DNA of 64,000 nucleotides from Nitrospira sp. (GTDB lineage: Bacteria; Nitrospirota; Nitrospiria; Nitrospirales; Nitrospiraceae). The DNA is taken from the NCBI GenBank assembly GCA_024760545.1, contig CP060501.1:2021501-2085500 (forward strand), written 5' to 3'. The position numbers were made by a program, and so were the translations under genes. This document shows positions 43,264 through 52,086 of this stretch, in pieces; the first letter of the stretch is position 1, and each line of letters begins with the position of its first letter. The notes beneath the pieces were generated by a model. The model had not been told where the DNA came from. It did no database searches and was given only the letters and a program-made list of their open reading frames with translations.

Positions 43264-44454
43264 TTACTTTCGCCCTTTACGTGGATGTAGTCGCTCGAAC
43301 CACCGCGGGCCGCTTGGGACGATGCACCCCAACAGCCTAGGGAAGGCCGCTCCTGTGACCGAAGGGACATTCCCACACTGCTCCATCACGGTCTGATACG
43401 CTAAAACAGCAAAGGCCACCGACTCGAGCGCCTTGCTGTCCCAACCGTGCGACTCAAAGGTCGTGACCGGAACCGGCGCAAAGACCTCCGTCAAATGTCC
43501 CATGATCGCCCGGTTCTTGACGCCTCCTCCACCGACGATCACTTCATCAATGCCACCTTTGACCCATCGCCGCGCCGTACCCACTGCCTCCGCCGTCCAG
43601 CGGCTGCATGTAGCCAGCAGATCTTCAACCGGCAATTTGCGGGTTTGTTGCCAGGTGAGCAAGTCGTCCAACATCTTTGCGCCAAACGCTTCCCGCCCTG
43701 TTGATTTCGGTGGCGCCTGAGACAGATAAGGATGCGCGAGCAGTTTGGCCAACAATCTCGAATCAACCTGTCCTCGGGCAGCCAGCCGCCCTTCACGGTC
43801 CATCGAGGACCGACCATTTGTGGCTCGGACCATGATGCCGTCCAGAACCATATTCGCCGGGCCAGTGTCGAATGCGGCCAGTCCCACGGTTCCTGATCGC
43901 CGTGGAAGGTATGTGACATTGCTGATGCCGCCAAGATTCACGATGAGTCGCGCCCGGCGAGGATGTTGAAACAGCAAGGCATGCACTCCCGGTGTGAGCG
44001 GTGCTCCTTGCCCTCCGGCCGCGATGTCGCGCGGGCGGAAATTGGCTACCGTCGTAATGCCCGTGCGTTCGGCAATCACGGCGGGCTCAGCAATCTGCAG
44101 GGTGGAGCGTATCGAGCCGACACCGGTATCCTTGATGCCATTGGGAAGGTGGTGCACAGTCTGACCATGGGATCCAATCAGGTCCACGTCCCCTTCGGTC
44201 AGGTGAGCCGCACGGATGACGCCCAACGCTGCGTCGGCGAACCATTCGCCCAACAACGCATTCAGGTGGCAAATATCCGTCACGGTCCCGGAAACCGATG
44301 CTGAGAGAATTCGTTGTTGCAGCGAGCGCGGATAGGGAAGTGAATGAAACGCAACCATCTCGACGTGAATGGCGGCTTTCCGACGATCAATCGAGACCAG
44401 CGCAGCGTCGACTCCGTCAGCTGAAGTGCCCGACATCAATCCAACAACGTTCAT
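43264..44454 (-). CDS. anmK: Anhydro-N-acetylmuramic acid kinase
   Basis: 396 residues; AAGGATACTGCAG before the ATG. It phosphorylates and opens 1,6-anhydro-MurNAc during cell-wall recycling. Motifs: GLMSGTSADGVDAALV (phosphate loop), IGSHGQTVHHLP, NLGGISNVTYLP, FDTGPANMVLDG with the catalytic Asp, and GGGGVKNRAIM. Length and order fit the family. It forms a pair with the DUF2726 gene. Confidence 0.96.
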   Translation of the reverse strand: MNVVGLMSGTSADGVDAALVSIDRRKAAIHVEMVAFHSLPYPRSLQQRILSASVSGTVTDICHLNALLGEWFADAALGVIRAAHLTEGDVDLIGSHGQTVHHLPNGIKDTGVGSIRSTLQIAEPAVIAERTGITTVANFRPRDIAAGGQGAPLTPGVHALLFQHPRRARLIVNLGGISNVTYLPRRSGTVGLAAFDTGPANMVLDGIMVRATNGRSSMDREGRLAARGQVDSRLLAKLLAHPYLSQAPPKSTGREAFGAKMLDDLLTWQQTRKLPVEDLLATCSRWTAEAVGTARRWVKGGIDEVIVGGGGVKNRAIMGHLTEVFAPVPVTTFESHGWDSKALESVAFAVLAYQTVMEQCGNVPSVTGAAFPRLLGCIVPSGPRWFERLHPRKGRK

Positions 44455-44542
44455 CTGCAGTATCCTTTCGCAACCATACGAATCCCCTAGACCGGCGGGT
44501 GCGCTACGCTAATCGAACTGGCGCGTATGGTCAAGGAGGCGA

Positions 44543-44590
44543 ATGGACAGGGCCTATGAGGGGGGGGTGCCGCCGTCACGATGTCGTTGA
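44543..44590 (+). CDS. Possible 15-codon leader peptide upstream of the znuA-like gene
   Basis: ATG 44543 preceded by AAGGAGGCGA, the best Shine-Dalgarno in the intergenic region, encodes MDRAYEGGVPPSRCR and stops at 44588-44590, about 33 nt before the main start. It could couple translation or be chance. Confidence 0.25.
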   Translation: MDRAYEGGVPPSRCR

Positions 44591-44623
44591 CACCGCAAAA
44601 CTTGGATGTTACCGTCCCCGCCG

Positions 44624-45565
44624 ATGTTTTTGGTCAACCACGTGCTGAAACGACCCGTCTCCGTTCTCATCGCCTTTCTGGCCGGCTTCGTTCCCTCCCT
44701 TACCCCTGTTACAGAAGCTCGCGACCCGATTCCCATAGTCGTCACGATTCCTGTCCTGAAGGACTTGGCCGAACAGGTCGGCGGCCCCTATGTACGGGTC
44801 ACATCTTTGTTGAGTGGCTACGAGAACGAACACACCTATTCGCCCAAGCCCACCGATCTAATCGCAGTCCGGAAGGGCAGGGTGCTGTTCGAGATCGGCC
44901 TCGGACTCGAGGTCTGGGTTTCGTCGCTGGTAAAAAATGCCGGGAGTCCGTCGTTACGCGTCATCACGACATCCCAGGGGGTGGGGCTGATTCACGATGG
45001 TTCGGATTCTCATGACGAGCTGCACAAGGGCGAAAAAGAAACCGAGCCTGGCGGGAATCCACATATCTGGCTGGACCCTGAGAACGTCGCCATCATGCTG
45101 CGCCACATCACTGAAGCCCTGATAGAGGTTGATCCGGGTCACACAGCCGAATTCCGAGCAAATCAAGCGGCGTATCTTCACCGGTTGGGCCAGTTGCAAA
45201 AAGAACTTTCGGATCGCACTCAGCTGTTATCCGATCGACGTTTCATCGCACACCATTCAGCCTGGCCCTATTTAGCGAAGCGATTTGGCCTCGAAATTGT
45301 CGGCACGATTCACATGCAGTCGGGCACAGAACCATCGGCCTTTCACCTGCAATCTCTCATCGAAAAGATCAGAAAGGAGAATATCAGGGTTATCGTCTCT
45401 GAGATTCAGCTCAGCCAACGCCTCCCGGAACTTCTTGCGAGAGAAACCAAAGCCCGCGTCGTGGTCCTGACGACGATGCCGGGAGGTGTATCGGGAACTG
45501 AGACCTACCTCGACATGCTTCGTTATAATGTGCTCCAATTAGCCGGCGCGTTGGAAACGACGTAA
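44624..45565 (+). CDS. Zinc/manganese ABC transporter substrate-binding protein (ZnuA-like)
   Basis: 313 residues from ATG 44624 (ATG 44606 possible). A signal peptide comes first. Cluster A-1 metal ligands: ENEHTYSPKPTDL, NPHIWLDPEN, AHHSAWPYLAKRFG, and an acidic SEIQLS. A short acidic and His loop HDELHKGEKE is placed where ZnuA has its His-rich loop. It would deliver Zn2+ or Mn2+ to the importer encoded next. First of three co-oriented genes. Confidence 0.88.
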   Translation: MFLVNHVLKRPVSVLIAFLAGFVPSLTPVTEARDPIPIVVTIPVLKDLAEQVGGPYVRVTSLLSGYENEHTYSPKPTDLIAVRKGRVLFEIGLGLEVWVSSLVKNAGSPSLRVITTSQGVGLIHDGSDSHDELHKGEKETEPGGNPHIWLDPENVAIMLRHITEALIEVDPGHTAEFRANQAAYLHRLGQLQKELSDRTQLLSDRRFIAHHSAWPYLAKRFGLEIVGTIHMQSGTEPSAFHLQSLIEKIRKENIRVIVSEIQLSQRLPELLARETKARVVVLTTMPGGVSGTETYLDMLRYNVLQLAGALETT

Positions 45566-45613
45566 CAGCATTCAGGACATTCGTTTCTATCGTCGGAAGG
45601 AGCTTTGGAATAC

Positions 45614-46405
45614 GTGTCTGACCCCCGCGAGCCCATCATTCGTTTTGAGCATGCTTCCTTCGGATTTCCAGGGCTCACGGCCCTCAAGGATATCTCGTTG
45701 ACCATTTACGAAGGCGAGTTCGTCGGGGTGATCGGTCCAAACGGGTCAGGGAAAACGACACTGTGTCGAGCAGTCCTAGGTCTTTTAGCTCCCATGGAAG
45801 GACACCTCCATATCTTCGATTGTGCCTGCGATGAACTCCGTTGCCACCATCGGGCCAAGATCGGGTATCTTCCACAGAAAGGTGTCGTCGATCGCAATTT
45901 CCCGGTGACAGTCCTCGAAACAGTGATGATGGGTCGCTATGGGGCCTTGGGCTTGTTTAGGCGTCCGAGCCGGAAGGATCGTGATATCGCATTGGAAGCT
46001 CTCGCTCAGGTCGGAATGGAATCACACAAAGATAACGCTCTCGGTCTGCTCTCCGGTGGTCAGCAACAGCGTGTCTTTATTGCCAGAGCCCTGGCACAGC
46101 AACCCAAGGTCCTAATATTGGATGAACCGACGACCGGCCTGGATATCACCACCCAACACAATGTGATTGAGCTCGTGCAACACCTTCATGACGAACTCAA
46201 GTTGACCATTCTCTTGATTACCCACGATATCAACATGATCCGCTCGAGGGTGGACCGCATGGTCCTTCTCAAGACAAGGCTTTTTGCCGCGGGTCCTCCT
46301 GCGGAAGTGCTCAAAGCGGATATTCTTCACCAAGTGTACGGAAAAGAGCTGGTCATCACCGAGAAAGACCTCGTCATCGTGGAAGACTATCACCATCACC
46401 ATTAG
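45614..46405 (+). CDS. znuC: Zinc/manganese ABC transporter ATP-binding protein
   Basis: 263 residues from GTG 45614 (AAGGAG 11 nt upstream; TTG 45605 is too near). Walker A GPNGSGKTT, Q-loop IGYLPQKGVV, signature LSGGQQQRVF, Walker B VLILDEPTTGLD, switch His LITHDINM. The C-terminus ends in VEDYHHHH, a four-His run that may bind metal. It pairs with the ZnuB-like permease 16 nt downstream. Confidence 0.92.
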   Translation: MSDPREPIIRFEHASFGFPGLTALKDISLTIYEGEFVGVIGPNGSGKTTLCRAVLGLLAPMEGHLHIFDCACDELRCHHRAKIGYLPQKGVVDRNFPVTVLETVMMGRYGALGLFRRPSRKDRDIALEALAQVGMESHKDNALGLLSGGQQQRVFIARALAQQPKVLILDEPTTGLDITTQHNVIELVQHLHDELKLTILLITHDINMIRSRVDRMVLLKTRLFAAGPPAEVLKADILHQVYGKELVITEKDLVIVEDYHHHH

Positions 46406-46417
46406 GAGTTAACTCCT
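46404..46417 (+). promoter_or_regulatory. Palindrome AGGAGTTAACTCCT at the znuB ribosome site
   Basis: A 14-bp perfect palindrome spans the znuC stop region and the AGGAG ahead of znuB. As RNA it can fold AGGAG against CTCCT with a TTAA loop and hide the Shine-Dalgarno. Confidence 0.4.
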
Positions 46418-46421
46418 CTCC

Positions 46422-47252
46422 ATGCTTGACCTCCTCACCTACGATTTCATGCAGCGCTCTCTGCTCGCTGCGGCGATGGTCGGCGGACTGTGCTCGGTGA
46501 TCGGCGTGTTCGTCGTGTTGCGCGGACTGGCGTTTGTCGGAGCCGGCACGTCGCATGCCGCCTTCGCGGGCGTCGCGCTCGGCTACTTGATGGGCTGGCC
46601 TCCCTTATTGCTGGCGATCCTGTTCGGACTCGCCACGGTATGGATTACCGGGTGGGTCGAGGAAAGAGGTCGAATGAAGCTGGATGTGTCGATCGGCATT
46701 CTCTACACCACGACGATGGCACTGGCAATCCTCTTTATCGGGCTGATGAAGACCTATAATGCCGAGGTGTATGGATATTTGTTCGGCAGCGTCCTTTCGG
46801 TCACCACTGAGGAGCTCAGCATCATCGGAGGGTTGAGCATTCTCGTACTGGGGCTCATTTTGACATTCGCAAAGGAGCTCTACTTTATCGCCTTCGATCA
46901 AGAGATGGCTGAAGCTTCCGGCGTTCCAGCGCGACAGATCTTTTTTCTTCTCCTGACGCTAGTCGCCTTGACGGTGGTGGTCTCATTGAAGACGGTCGGT
47001 GCGATCCTCGTCTTTGCGATGATTCTGATTCCAGCCTCGACCGCCTACCAACTCACGCATAGCCTCGCAACGCTGACTCTGTATTCCGCAATCATCGGAG
47101 TCATGACCTCCGTAACAGGCGTCCTGATTTCTGCTGTATGGGACGTCCCTTCCGGACCGGCAATTGTTCTTCTCGCCACCACAATCTTTTTCATCTCTGT
47201 CCTCTTCTCGCCAAAGCGCGTGAAGGGCACACGGTTGGCGCATTCTCATTAA
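46422..47252 (+). CDS. znuB: Zinc/manganese ABC transporter permease
   Basis: 276 residues with about eight membrane helices. ABC-3 family motifs: LRGLAFVGAGTSHAAFAGVALG, and the coupling segment EASGVPARQIFFLLL. The C-terminus is basic, with HSH at the very end. Permease of the importer with the preceding substrate-binding and ATP-binding proteins. No zur-like repressor lies nearby. Confidence 0.93.
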   Translation: MLDLLTYDFMQRSLLAAAMVGGLCSVIGVFVVLRGLAFVGAGTSHAAFAGVALGYLMGWPPLLLAILFGLATVWITGWVEERGRMKLDVSIGILYTTTMALAILFIGLMKTYNAEVYGYLFGSVLSVTTEELSIIGGLSILVLGLILTFAKELYFIAFDQEMAEASGVPARQIFFLLLTLVALTVVVSLKTVGAILVFAMILIPASTAYQLTHSLATLTLYSAIIGVMTSVTGVLISAVWDVPSGPAIVLLATTIFFISVLFSPKRVKGTRLAHSH

Positions 47253-47427
47253 CCACACGCACCTTGCTCCCCCAATCTCAGAATGCTATGTGTACTACAC
47301 GACCTCGGACTATGAGGTGCCCTAACCTTGCACCCGCTGTCGAGGTGGCATGAAGATACCGGAATCGGCGATAATCGCGGTTGTTTCTTATAAGCGAGAC
47401 ACCCCAATACATGAGAGGAGGAGTTTC

Positions 47428-48057
47428 ATGCGAGGGCACACGTTACGACCAGGCTTGATCGGAGTATTGTTCGTCGTGATGGCGACGATGTTCCCCATGT
47501 CACACGGGGCCTTGGCGGAAGAATTCGGCGGAACCGAACCGGGCAGATGGATACTTGGCTTTCGGGCTGGATTTGCTCCACTGACCCAGCAGCTCTCCGA
47601 AAGTACGTCAACGTCTATCGGACCACTCGTCAATTTTCAAGGCTTGTACAGCGTGAACAACTGGCTCTTGGTCGGAATGATGCTTGAATGGGAACGGCAT
47701 GGAGTCAGCCTGGAACGCCCTGACATCGACCTGGGACATCAAGATACCGTATCGGTGCTACCCACTGTCGAAGTGCGTCCTGTGAAACTGGGCCGGATCA
47801 TTCCGTATGTGAACATGAGCTTCGGCGTCAACATCAATAGCTTTGGCGAAAATACGCCTATTCGCATCAGTCCCAGCAACACCTTTGCCTGGCGATTAGG
47901 CTGGGGAGCCGATTACATGCTCAATGAACGATTTGCCCTCAATACAGAATGGGCCTATAAGCGAAATGACGGGCACACGACCGGTACCGGAGGTCGGAAT
48001 GATGACTGGAATGCCTCTTCGTTCGGCTTCCTCTTTGGTGGAAAGATGTTTTTCTGA
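47428..48057 (+). CDS. Outer-membrane beta-barrel protein
   Basis: 209 residues from ATG 47428 with GAGGAGGAGTTTC just upstream (ATG 47350 is less likely). Signal peptide about 1-30 ending ALAEE. The mature chain is a run of amphipathic strands (WILGFRAGFAPL, NWLLVGMMLEWERHG, LGRIIPYVNMSFGVN, FAWRLGWGADYML) ending in GKMFF, the terminal Phe typical of Bam-assembled barrels. A small 8-stranded porin-like barrel is likely. Function unknown. Confidence 0.82.
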   Translation: MRGHTLRPGLIGVLFVVMATMFPMSHGALAEEFGGTEPGRWILGFRAGFAPLTQQLSESTSTSIGPLVNFQGLYSVNNWLLVGMMLEWERHGVSLERPDIDLGHQDTVSVLPTVEVRPVKLGRIIPYVNMSFGVNINSFGENTPIRISPSNTFAWRLGWGADYMLNERFALNTEWAYKRNDGHTTGTGGRNDDWNASSFGFLFGGKMFF

Positions 48058-48086
48058 GTTCACCCATTGGCGGGCATCATCACCAC

Positions 48087-48113
48087 CCCTTCTACTCCTA
48101 TGGAGTAGAAGGG
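48087..48113. terminator. Perfect 12-bp hairpin between convergent genes
   Basis: CCCTTCTACTCC, loop TAT, GGAGTAGAAGGG. It lies between the stops of the outer-membrane gene (48057) and the GNAT gene (48139) and can fold on either strand. No T-run flanks it. Confidence 0.55.
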
Positions 48114-48138
48114 TGAGGAAGAGTTGGGAAGAGCCGCC

Positions 48139-48570
48139 TTACTCGAGCCGGCTGTTCTTGCTCCGACTCCACACCATACCGGTCTGCTCCTTTGAGCTGA
48201 ATCCCAATTTCTCATAAAAACCAGGCCGTCTGGTACAGAGCCAAAAGAGCTCGACTCGCTTGAGGCGCGCGTGGTTGAGGATGCGCTGGACGATTCCGGT
48301 CCCAATCCCCTGCCCCTGATAGGCTTTGTCGACGATCACATCCCAGATGGTGGCACGATAGACAAAATCGGTGAGGACTCGACCAAACCCAATGAGTTGA
48401 TCACGATCCCAGGCGCAGAGGGTCAGATCGGTGTTGCGCAGCATCTCCTTGGCGTCATCGAGGGATCGGTCTTTGGCCCAAGGTGCCTGATGGAACAGCC
48501 GGAGGAGCTGAGATGCTTCGGGGGGTTCCTTGTGAGAGTACGTGACAGCAGACTTGAGGGTTGGAGGCAT
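48139..48570 (-). CDS. GNAT family N-acetyltransferase
   Basis: 143 residues. Acetyl-CoA binding motif VDKAYQGQGIGTGIVQRILN (Q/RxxGxG/A) near residue 82 and LIGFGRVLTD, with GFYEKLGFSSKEQTGMVW at the end. It acetylates an amine; substrate unknown. The ending on PGFYEKLGF is typical of the YesJ-like small GNAT group. Confidence 0.9.
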   Translation of the reverse strand: MPPTLKSAVTYSHKEPPEASQLLRLFHQAPWAKDRSLDDAKEMLRNTDLTLCAWDRDQLIGFGRVLTDFVYRATIWDVIVDKAYQGQGIGTGIVQRILNHARLKRVELFWLCTRRPGFYEKLGFSSKEQTGMVWSRSKNSRLE

Positions 48571-48622
48571 CTTATACTAGAGTATTCTCTCCGAAATTAA
48601 CCTGAAGTGTACGGGGAAACCG

Positions 48623-48802
48623 ATGTCAACGCAAGTCCGTAGCTGTCCAAAGTGCTTCCAGCTCATGTGGCTGAAAGCGGATGAGTACGAGATACTCGAT
48701 GCTGAAACGATCCGCGCGAAATGCCCGCACTGCGGTGCCAGTGCTCGCTTTCAACTCGTCACGACCGGTCCAAACGCCTTGGGACCCAAAATGGGGCATT
48801 GA
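48623..48802 (+). CDS. Small zinc-ribbon protein (59 aa)
   Basis: ATG 48623 with GGGGAAACCG just ahead. Two CxxC pairs, CPKC (residues 8-11) and CPHC (34-37), frame a zinc ribbon of the kind found in redox-active or RNA-binding small proteins, with SARFQLVTTGPN after it. Too short for most gene finders but with good codon use. Divergent from the GNAT gene; function unknown. Confidence 0.65.
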   Translation: MSTQVRSCPKCFQLMWLKADEYEILDAETIRAKCPHCGASARFQLVTTGPNALGPKMGH

Positions 48803-48893
48803 TGTTTGCGAGCGGTTTTGGTTCTGCCTTGTGAGATGGCGTGCTGAGCCTGTAGCATAGTCCAAAAGCCACTGATTGAAAAATGAGAGGCGG

Positions 48894-49319
48894 TCAGGAT
48901 ACTCCTCCCCCCGCCCCATCTAACTCGGGCTTATTTCCTGGAAGGACCTTGTGCAGCATGGTGCGGTAGTCCACGAGCCGCTTTTCGTCGATTCGCCTGA
49001 CCTCGATTTCGTTATCCCGTTGCATCCGCTCCACATGATCAAGCACCGACAGGAGTGGCTGTACGGAGCCGATCAGATTCCCCATTTCAAACGCTTCCAG
49101 TGACGAGACAAACAATTCATTGAGCCCCTTGTATGGTGTTCCAACACTCTGGCTTCGGACTCGGGATACAAGGGTTTCATAACTATCCACGGCCTCTACG
49201 GAGGGTTTCACCCCCCATGGCACTGTACTTAAGTGCACAACGGGCGGGAGTTTGGCCGCATACGTCTTGATGTGAGCGGTTAACCCTCCTATAGCGTCGA
49301 GTATTTCGGCGGTCAGCAT
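48894..49319 (-). CDS. Uncharacterised protein downstream of the pseudouridine synthase gene
   Basis: 141 residues; the ATG is inside the last codons of the rluD-type gene (7 bp overlap). Mostly helical (for example GLNELFVSSLEAFEMGNLIGS, read as a short helix segment). No membrane or metal motif; C-terminus ends GAGGGVS. Function unknown, but coupling to rluD supports translation. Confidence 0.7.
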   Translation of the reverse strand: MLTAEILDAIGGLTAHIKTYAAKLPPVVHLSTVPWGVKPSVEAVDSYETLVSRVRSQSVGTPYKGLNELFVSSLEAFEMGNLIGSVQPLLSVLDHVERMQRDNEIEVRRIDEKRLVDYRTMLHKVLPGNKPELDGAGGGVS

Positions 49320-50317
49320 GCATCCTCAGAAAAAGAAAGGCCCATGGCCGATGCACACACTCTACTGGGGTCGGTGATTATCAATTGCTCAAGCGCGTTC
49401 GTCACTGCCTCCATATCACCGGGGATCGGCCTCGTAAATTCCTCCACTTTGCCCGTCGTTGGATGAATGAAGCCTAGCGTCCTGGCATGGAGCATCACTC
49501 GCGGAATCTCTACATTGTCGATCATACAGACCTTGCGCCCACCATAGGTCTGATCGCCAAGGATGGGATGTCCTAATGATGCGAGGTGAACTCTGAGCTG
49601 GTGAGTCCGGCCGGTCTGCGGATAGAGGAGAACATGCGCCGCTAGCTTTCCATACCGGCGATCAACAACGTACTCTGTGACGGATTCCTTTGGACTCGTC
49701 GTTCTCGCGGAAAACTTCTTTCGGTCTTTAATATCACGGCCAATGGCCAGCTCGATTCGACCACGGCCTTTTTTGGGTACACCCCAGATCAAAGCCTCAT
49801 ACACTCTCGTGATGGTGTGGTGTTTGAATTGTGCCGCAAGTCCGCGGTGCACCACGTCTGTCTTGGTAATCACCATCACACCGGACGTGTCCTTGTCCAG
49901 CCGATGAACGAGCCCTGGCCGTTCTTTCCCTCCGATAGTCGAAATCGTACCACCCGATGTCTGAAAGTGATGGAGCAGGGCATTCACCAGTGTCCCAGTC
50001 CAATTCCCAGGGGCAGGATGGACGACGATTCCGGCTGGCTTGTTCAACACGAGAAGAGATTCGTCTTCGAACAGGACTTCCAGCGGGATGGGCTCTCCCT
50101 TGATTGAAAGAGGTTCCGGCTTGGGTACATCCATCGTGATCCTATCGCCGGATTTGATCTTGTGGCTGGCTTTCACGACTTGGTCATTGACGCGAATACG
50201 ACCCAGCTCGATCAGTCGCTGTAAGGCAGACCGCGAGATATCCCGTTCCCGATTGACGAGGAAGAGGTCCAGCCGTTTGGGCTGTTCTCCGGAAGTAATG
50301 ATAAATTCTGTAATCAT
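49313..50317 (-). CDS. rluD: RluD-family 23S rRNA pseudouridine synthase
   Basis: 334 residues. An S4 RNA-binding domain (about 15-75, SRSALQRLIELGRIRVN) precedes the catalytic domain with PAGIVVHPAPGN, catalytic Asp in HRLDKDTSGVM, and GRTHQLRVHLASLGHPILGD. RluA/RluC/RluD paralogs make pseudouridines in 23S rRNA helices. RluD itself is the best fit because of the S4 domain and length, but RluC-like specificity remains possible. It overlaps a small downstream gene. Confidence 0.9.
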   Translation of the reverse strand: MITEFIITSGEQPKRLDLFLVNRERDISRSALQRLIELGRIRVNDQVVKASHKIKSGDRITMDVPKPEPLSIKGEPIPLEVLFEDESLLVLNKPAGIVVHPAPGNWTGTLVNALLHHFQTSGGTISTIGGKERPGLVHRLDKDTSGVMVITKTDVVHRGLAAQFKHHTITRVYEALIWGVPKKGRGRIELAIGRDIKDRKKFSARTTSPKESVTEYVVDRRYGKLAAHVLLYPQTGRTHQLRVHLASLGHPILGDQTYGGRKVCMIDNVEIPRVMLHARTLGFIHPTTGKVEEFTRPIPGDMEAVTNALEQLIITDPSRVCASAMGLSFSEDAC

Positions 50318-50582
50318 GGGCAGCCCACGCTACTAAAGAGCCCCGGTCAAATGCAATCGGTTATTGCCGGCGGTTTGCTTCTTTCGTATGGCAAGATCAT
50401 ATTATCCGAGTCGCCAGTCCGCCCATTCCTAAGCAGGATTTCAAAATCGGCGATGTAGGACGGCGTTGGGCACTGAGATTCCGTAGGGAGCGGTAACCGA
50501 GAAAGCTTTTCGGCTGCTCTCTCAGCAAAGCGGTTGAAGCCATCCGGGTGTTTTGTTAGGGTGCCCCCCTGGAGTCACTTAC

Positions 50583-52013
50583 ATGGGCATACGATTTTCC
50601 CACTACGATCCAGAAGGGTTCTACGACGAGCTGTACGAGCGGGCAGGCCAAACACGGCCAGGCAGCGCTCTCTTGCTGAGAAAGTTCGCATCACTCCCGG
50701 AGGGGGAACTGAAAAAGCGCCAACAAGCGGCCGAGCGCGTCATCCTCAACATGGGGATGACATTCGGTGTCTATGGGAGCGATGACGGCCATGAACAGAT
50801 CTTTCCCTTCGACATCGTGCCGCGAATCGTCATGGCGTCGGATTGGGAACGTATCGAATCAGGTCTCCGGCAACGCATGCGCGCTTTGAACTTGTTTATC
50901 GACGATGTGTACCACGATCAAAAAATTCTCAAGAACGGGGTGATCCCCAGCGAACTGATTTATTCGAGCAAGGGCTTCTTGCTGCCCTGCATGGGGCTTC
51001 ATCCCCCGCGAGGCATTTGGTGTCACATCGCGGGGATCGATCTCATTCGGGTCAGCGATGGAAGCTTTTATGTCCTCGAAGACAACATGCGCTGCCCGTC
51101 AGGCGTGGCCTACGTCTTGGAGGCGCGGCAGGTCATGAAGCGAACCTTCCCTGAGCTCTTCGACGCCTATCGCGTGCGTCCGGTCGACAGCTATCCAAGC
51201 CACCTGCTGGAAACACTCCAGTATCTTACCGATCTTCCCGACCCCACCATCGTGATTCTTACGCCCGGAATCCTTAACTCCGCCTACTATGAACACTCCT
51301 TGCTCGCACAAAAGATGGGGGTCGAATTAGTCGAAGCCGATGATCTCGTCGTGGTGGACGGATTCGTGCATATGCGGACGACGAAAGGTTCTCAGCGGGT
51401 AGACGTGATTTATCGGCGGATCAACGACGACTACTTGGACCCGCTCGTGTTTCGCAGCGACTCTCTCCTCGGCGTCCCCGGTCTCATGGAATCTTACAAG
51501 AGAGGCAGAGTCGCGCTCGTCAATGCGCCCGGCACCGGTGTGTCCGACGACAAAGCCATTTATGCCTATGTCCCGAAGATCATCAATTACTACTTGGCGG
51601 AGGAACCGATACTCCCGAACGTGCCGACCTATCTCTGTTCGAATAGGCAGGATCGGACCTATGTTTTGGAGCATTTGGATCAACTGGTCGTGAAAGCCAC
51701 CAACGAAGCCGGTGGGTACGGCATGATGATCGGTCCCCATGCTTCGAAGCAGGAGCGGGAGGACTACGCCCGTCGTATCGAAGCAGACCCGCGCAACTAT
51801 ATCGCTCAACCGACGCTGGCCCTCTCTCGAGTACCGACGTTGGTGGACGACCACCTCGAGGGGCGCCACGTTGATCTGCGGCCATACGTCTTGTATGGAC
51901 GTGATGTCTACGTCTTGCCGGGAGGCATGACACGCGTGGCGTTGCGGAAAGGGTCGCTGGTGGTGAATTCATCGCAGGGTGGAGGCAACAAAGACACATG
52001 GGTCCTGTCCTAA
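50583..52013 (+). CDS. Circularly permuted ATP-grasp protein (CP_ATPgrasp_2)
   Basis: 476 residues from ATG 50583 (GGAG 8 nt upstream). The family runs from [20 protein letters not shown], through [19 protein letters not shown] and [18 protein letters not shown], to [15 protein letters not shown] and [27 protein letters not shown]-grasp enzymes ligate a carboxylate to an amine or thiol. In Anbu operons the protein is accompanied by an alpha-E protein, a transglutaminase and the Anbu protease; here two of these follow. Confidence 0.92.
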   Translation: MGIRFSHYDPEGFYDELYERAGQTRPGSALLLRKFASLPEGELKKRQQAAERVILNMGMTFGVYGSDDGHEQIFPFDIVPRIVMASDWERIESGLRQRMRALNLFIDDVYHDQKILKNGVIPSELIYSSKGFLLPCMGLHPPRGIWCHIAGIDLIRVSDGSFYVLEDNMRCPSGVAYVLEARQVMKRTFPELFDAYRVRPVDSYPSHLLETLQYLTDLPDPTIVILTPGILNSAYYEHSLLAQKMGVELVEADDLVVVDGFVHMRTTKGSQRVDVIYRRINDDYLDPLVFRSDSLLGVPGLMESYKRGRVALVNAPGTGVSDDKAIYAYVPKIINYYLAEEPILPNVPTYLCSNRQDRTYVLEHLDQLVVKATNEAGGYGMMIGPHASKQEREDYARRIEADPRNYIAQPTLALSRVPTLVDDHLEGRHVDLRPYVLYGRDVYVLPGGMTRVALRKGSLVVNSSQGGGNKDTWVLS

Positions 52014-52086
52014 GCGCTCCCTTTACGAGCGAGCGGAATATCGGCAACGGTCTAATACCTGATAACCAAGCAGGGTCTGGTCAACG

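Noticed and set aside
48626-48919. Minus-strand frame of 97 codons over the small zinc-ribbon gene
   Set aside because: It is antisense to a convincing CxxC-containing gene, with no domain and atypical composition.
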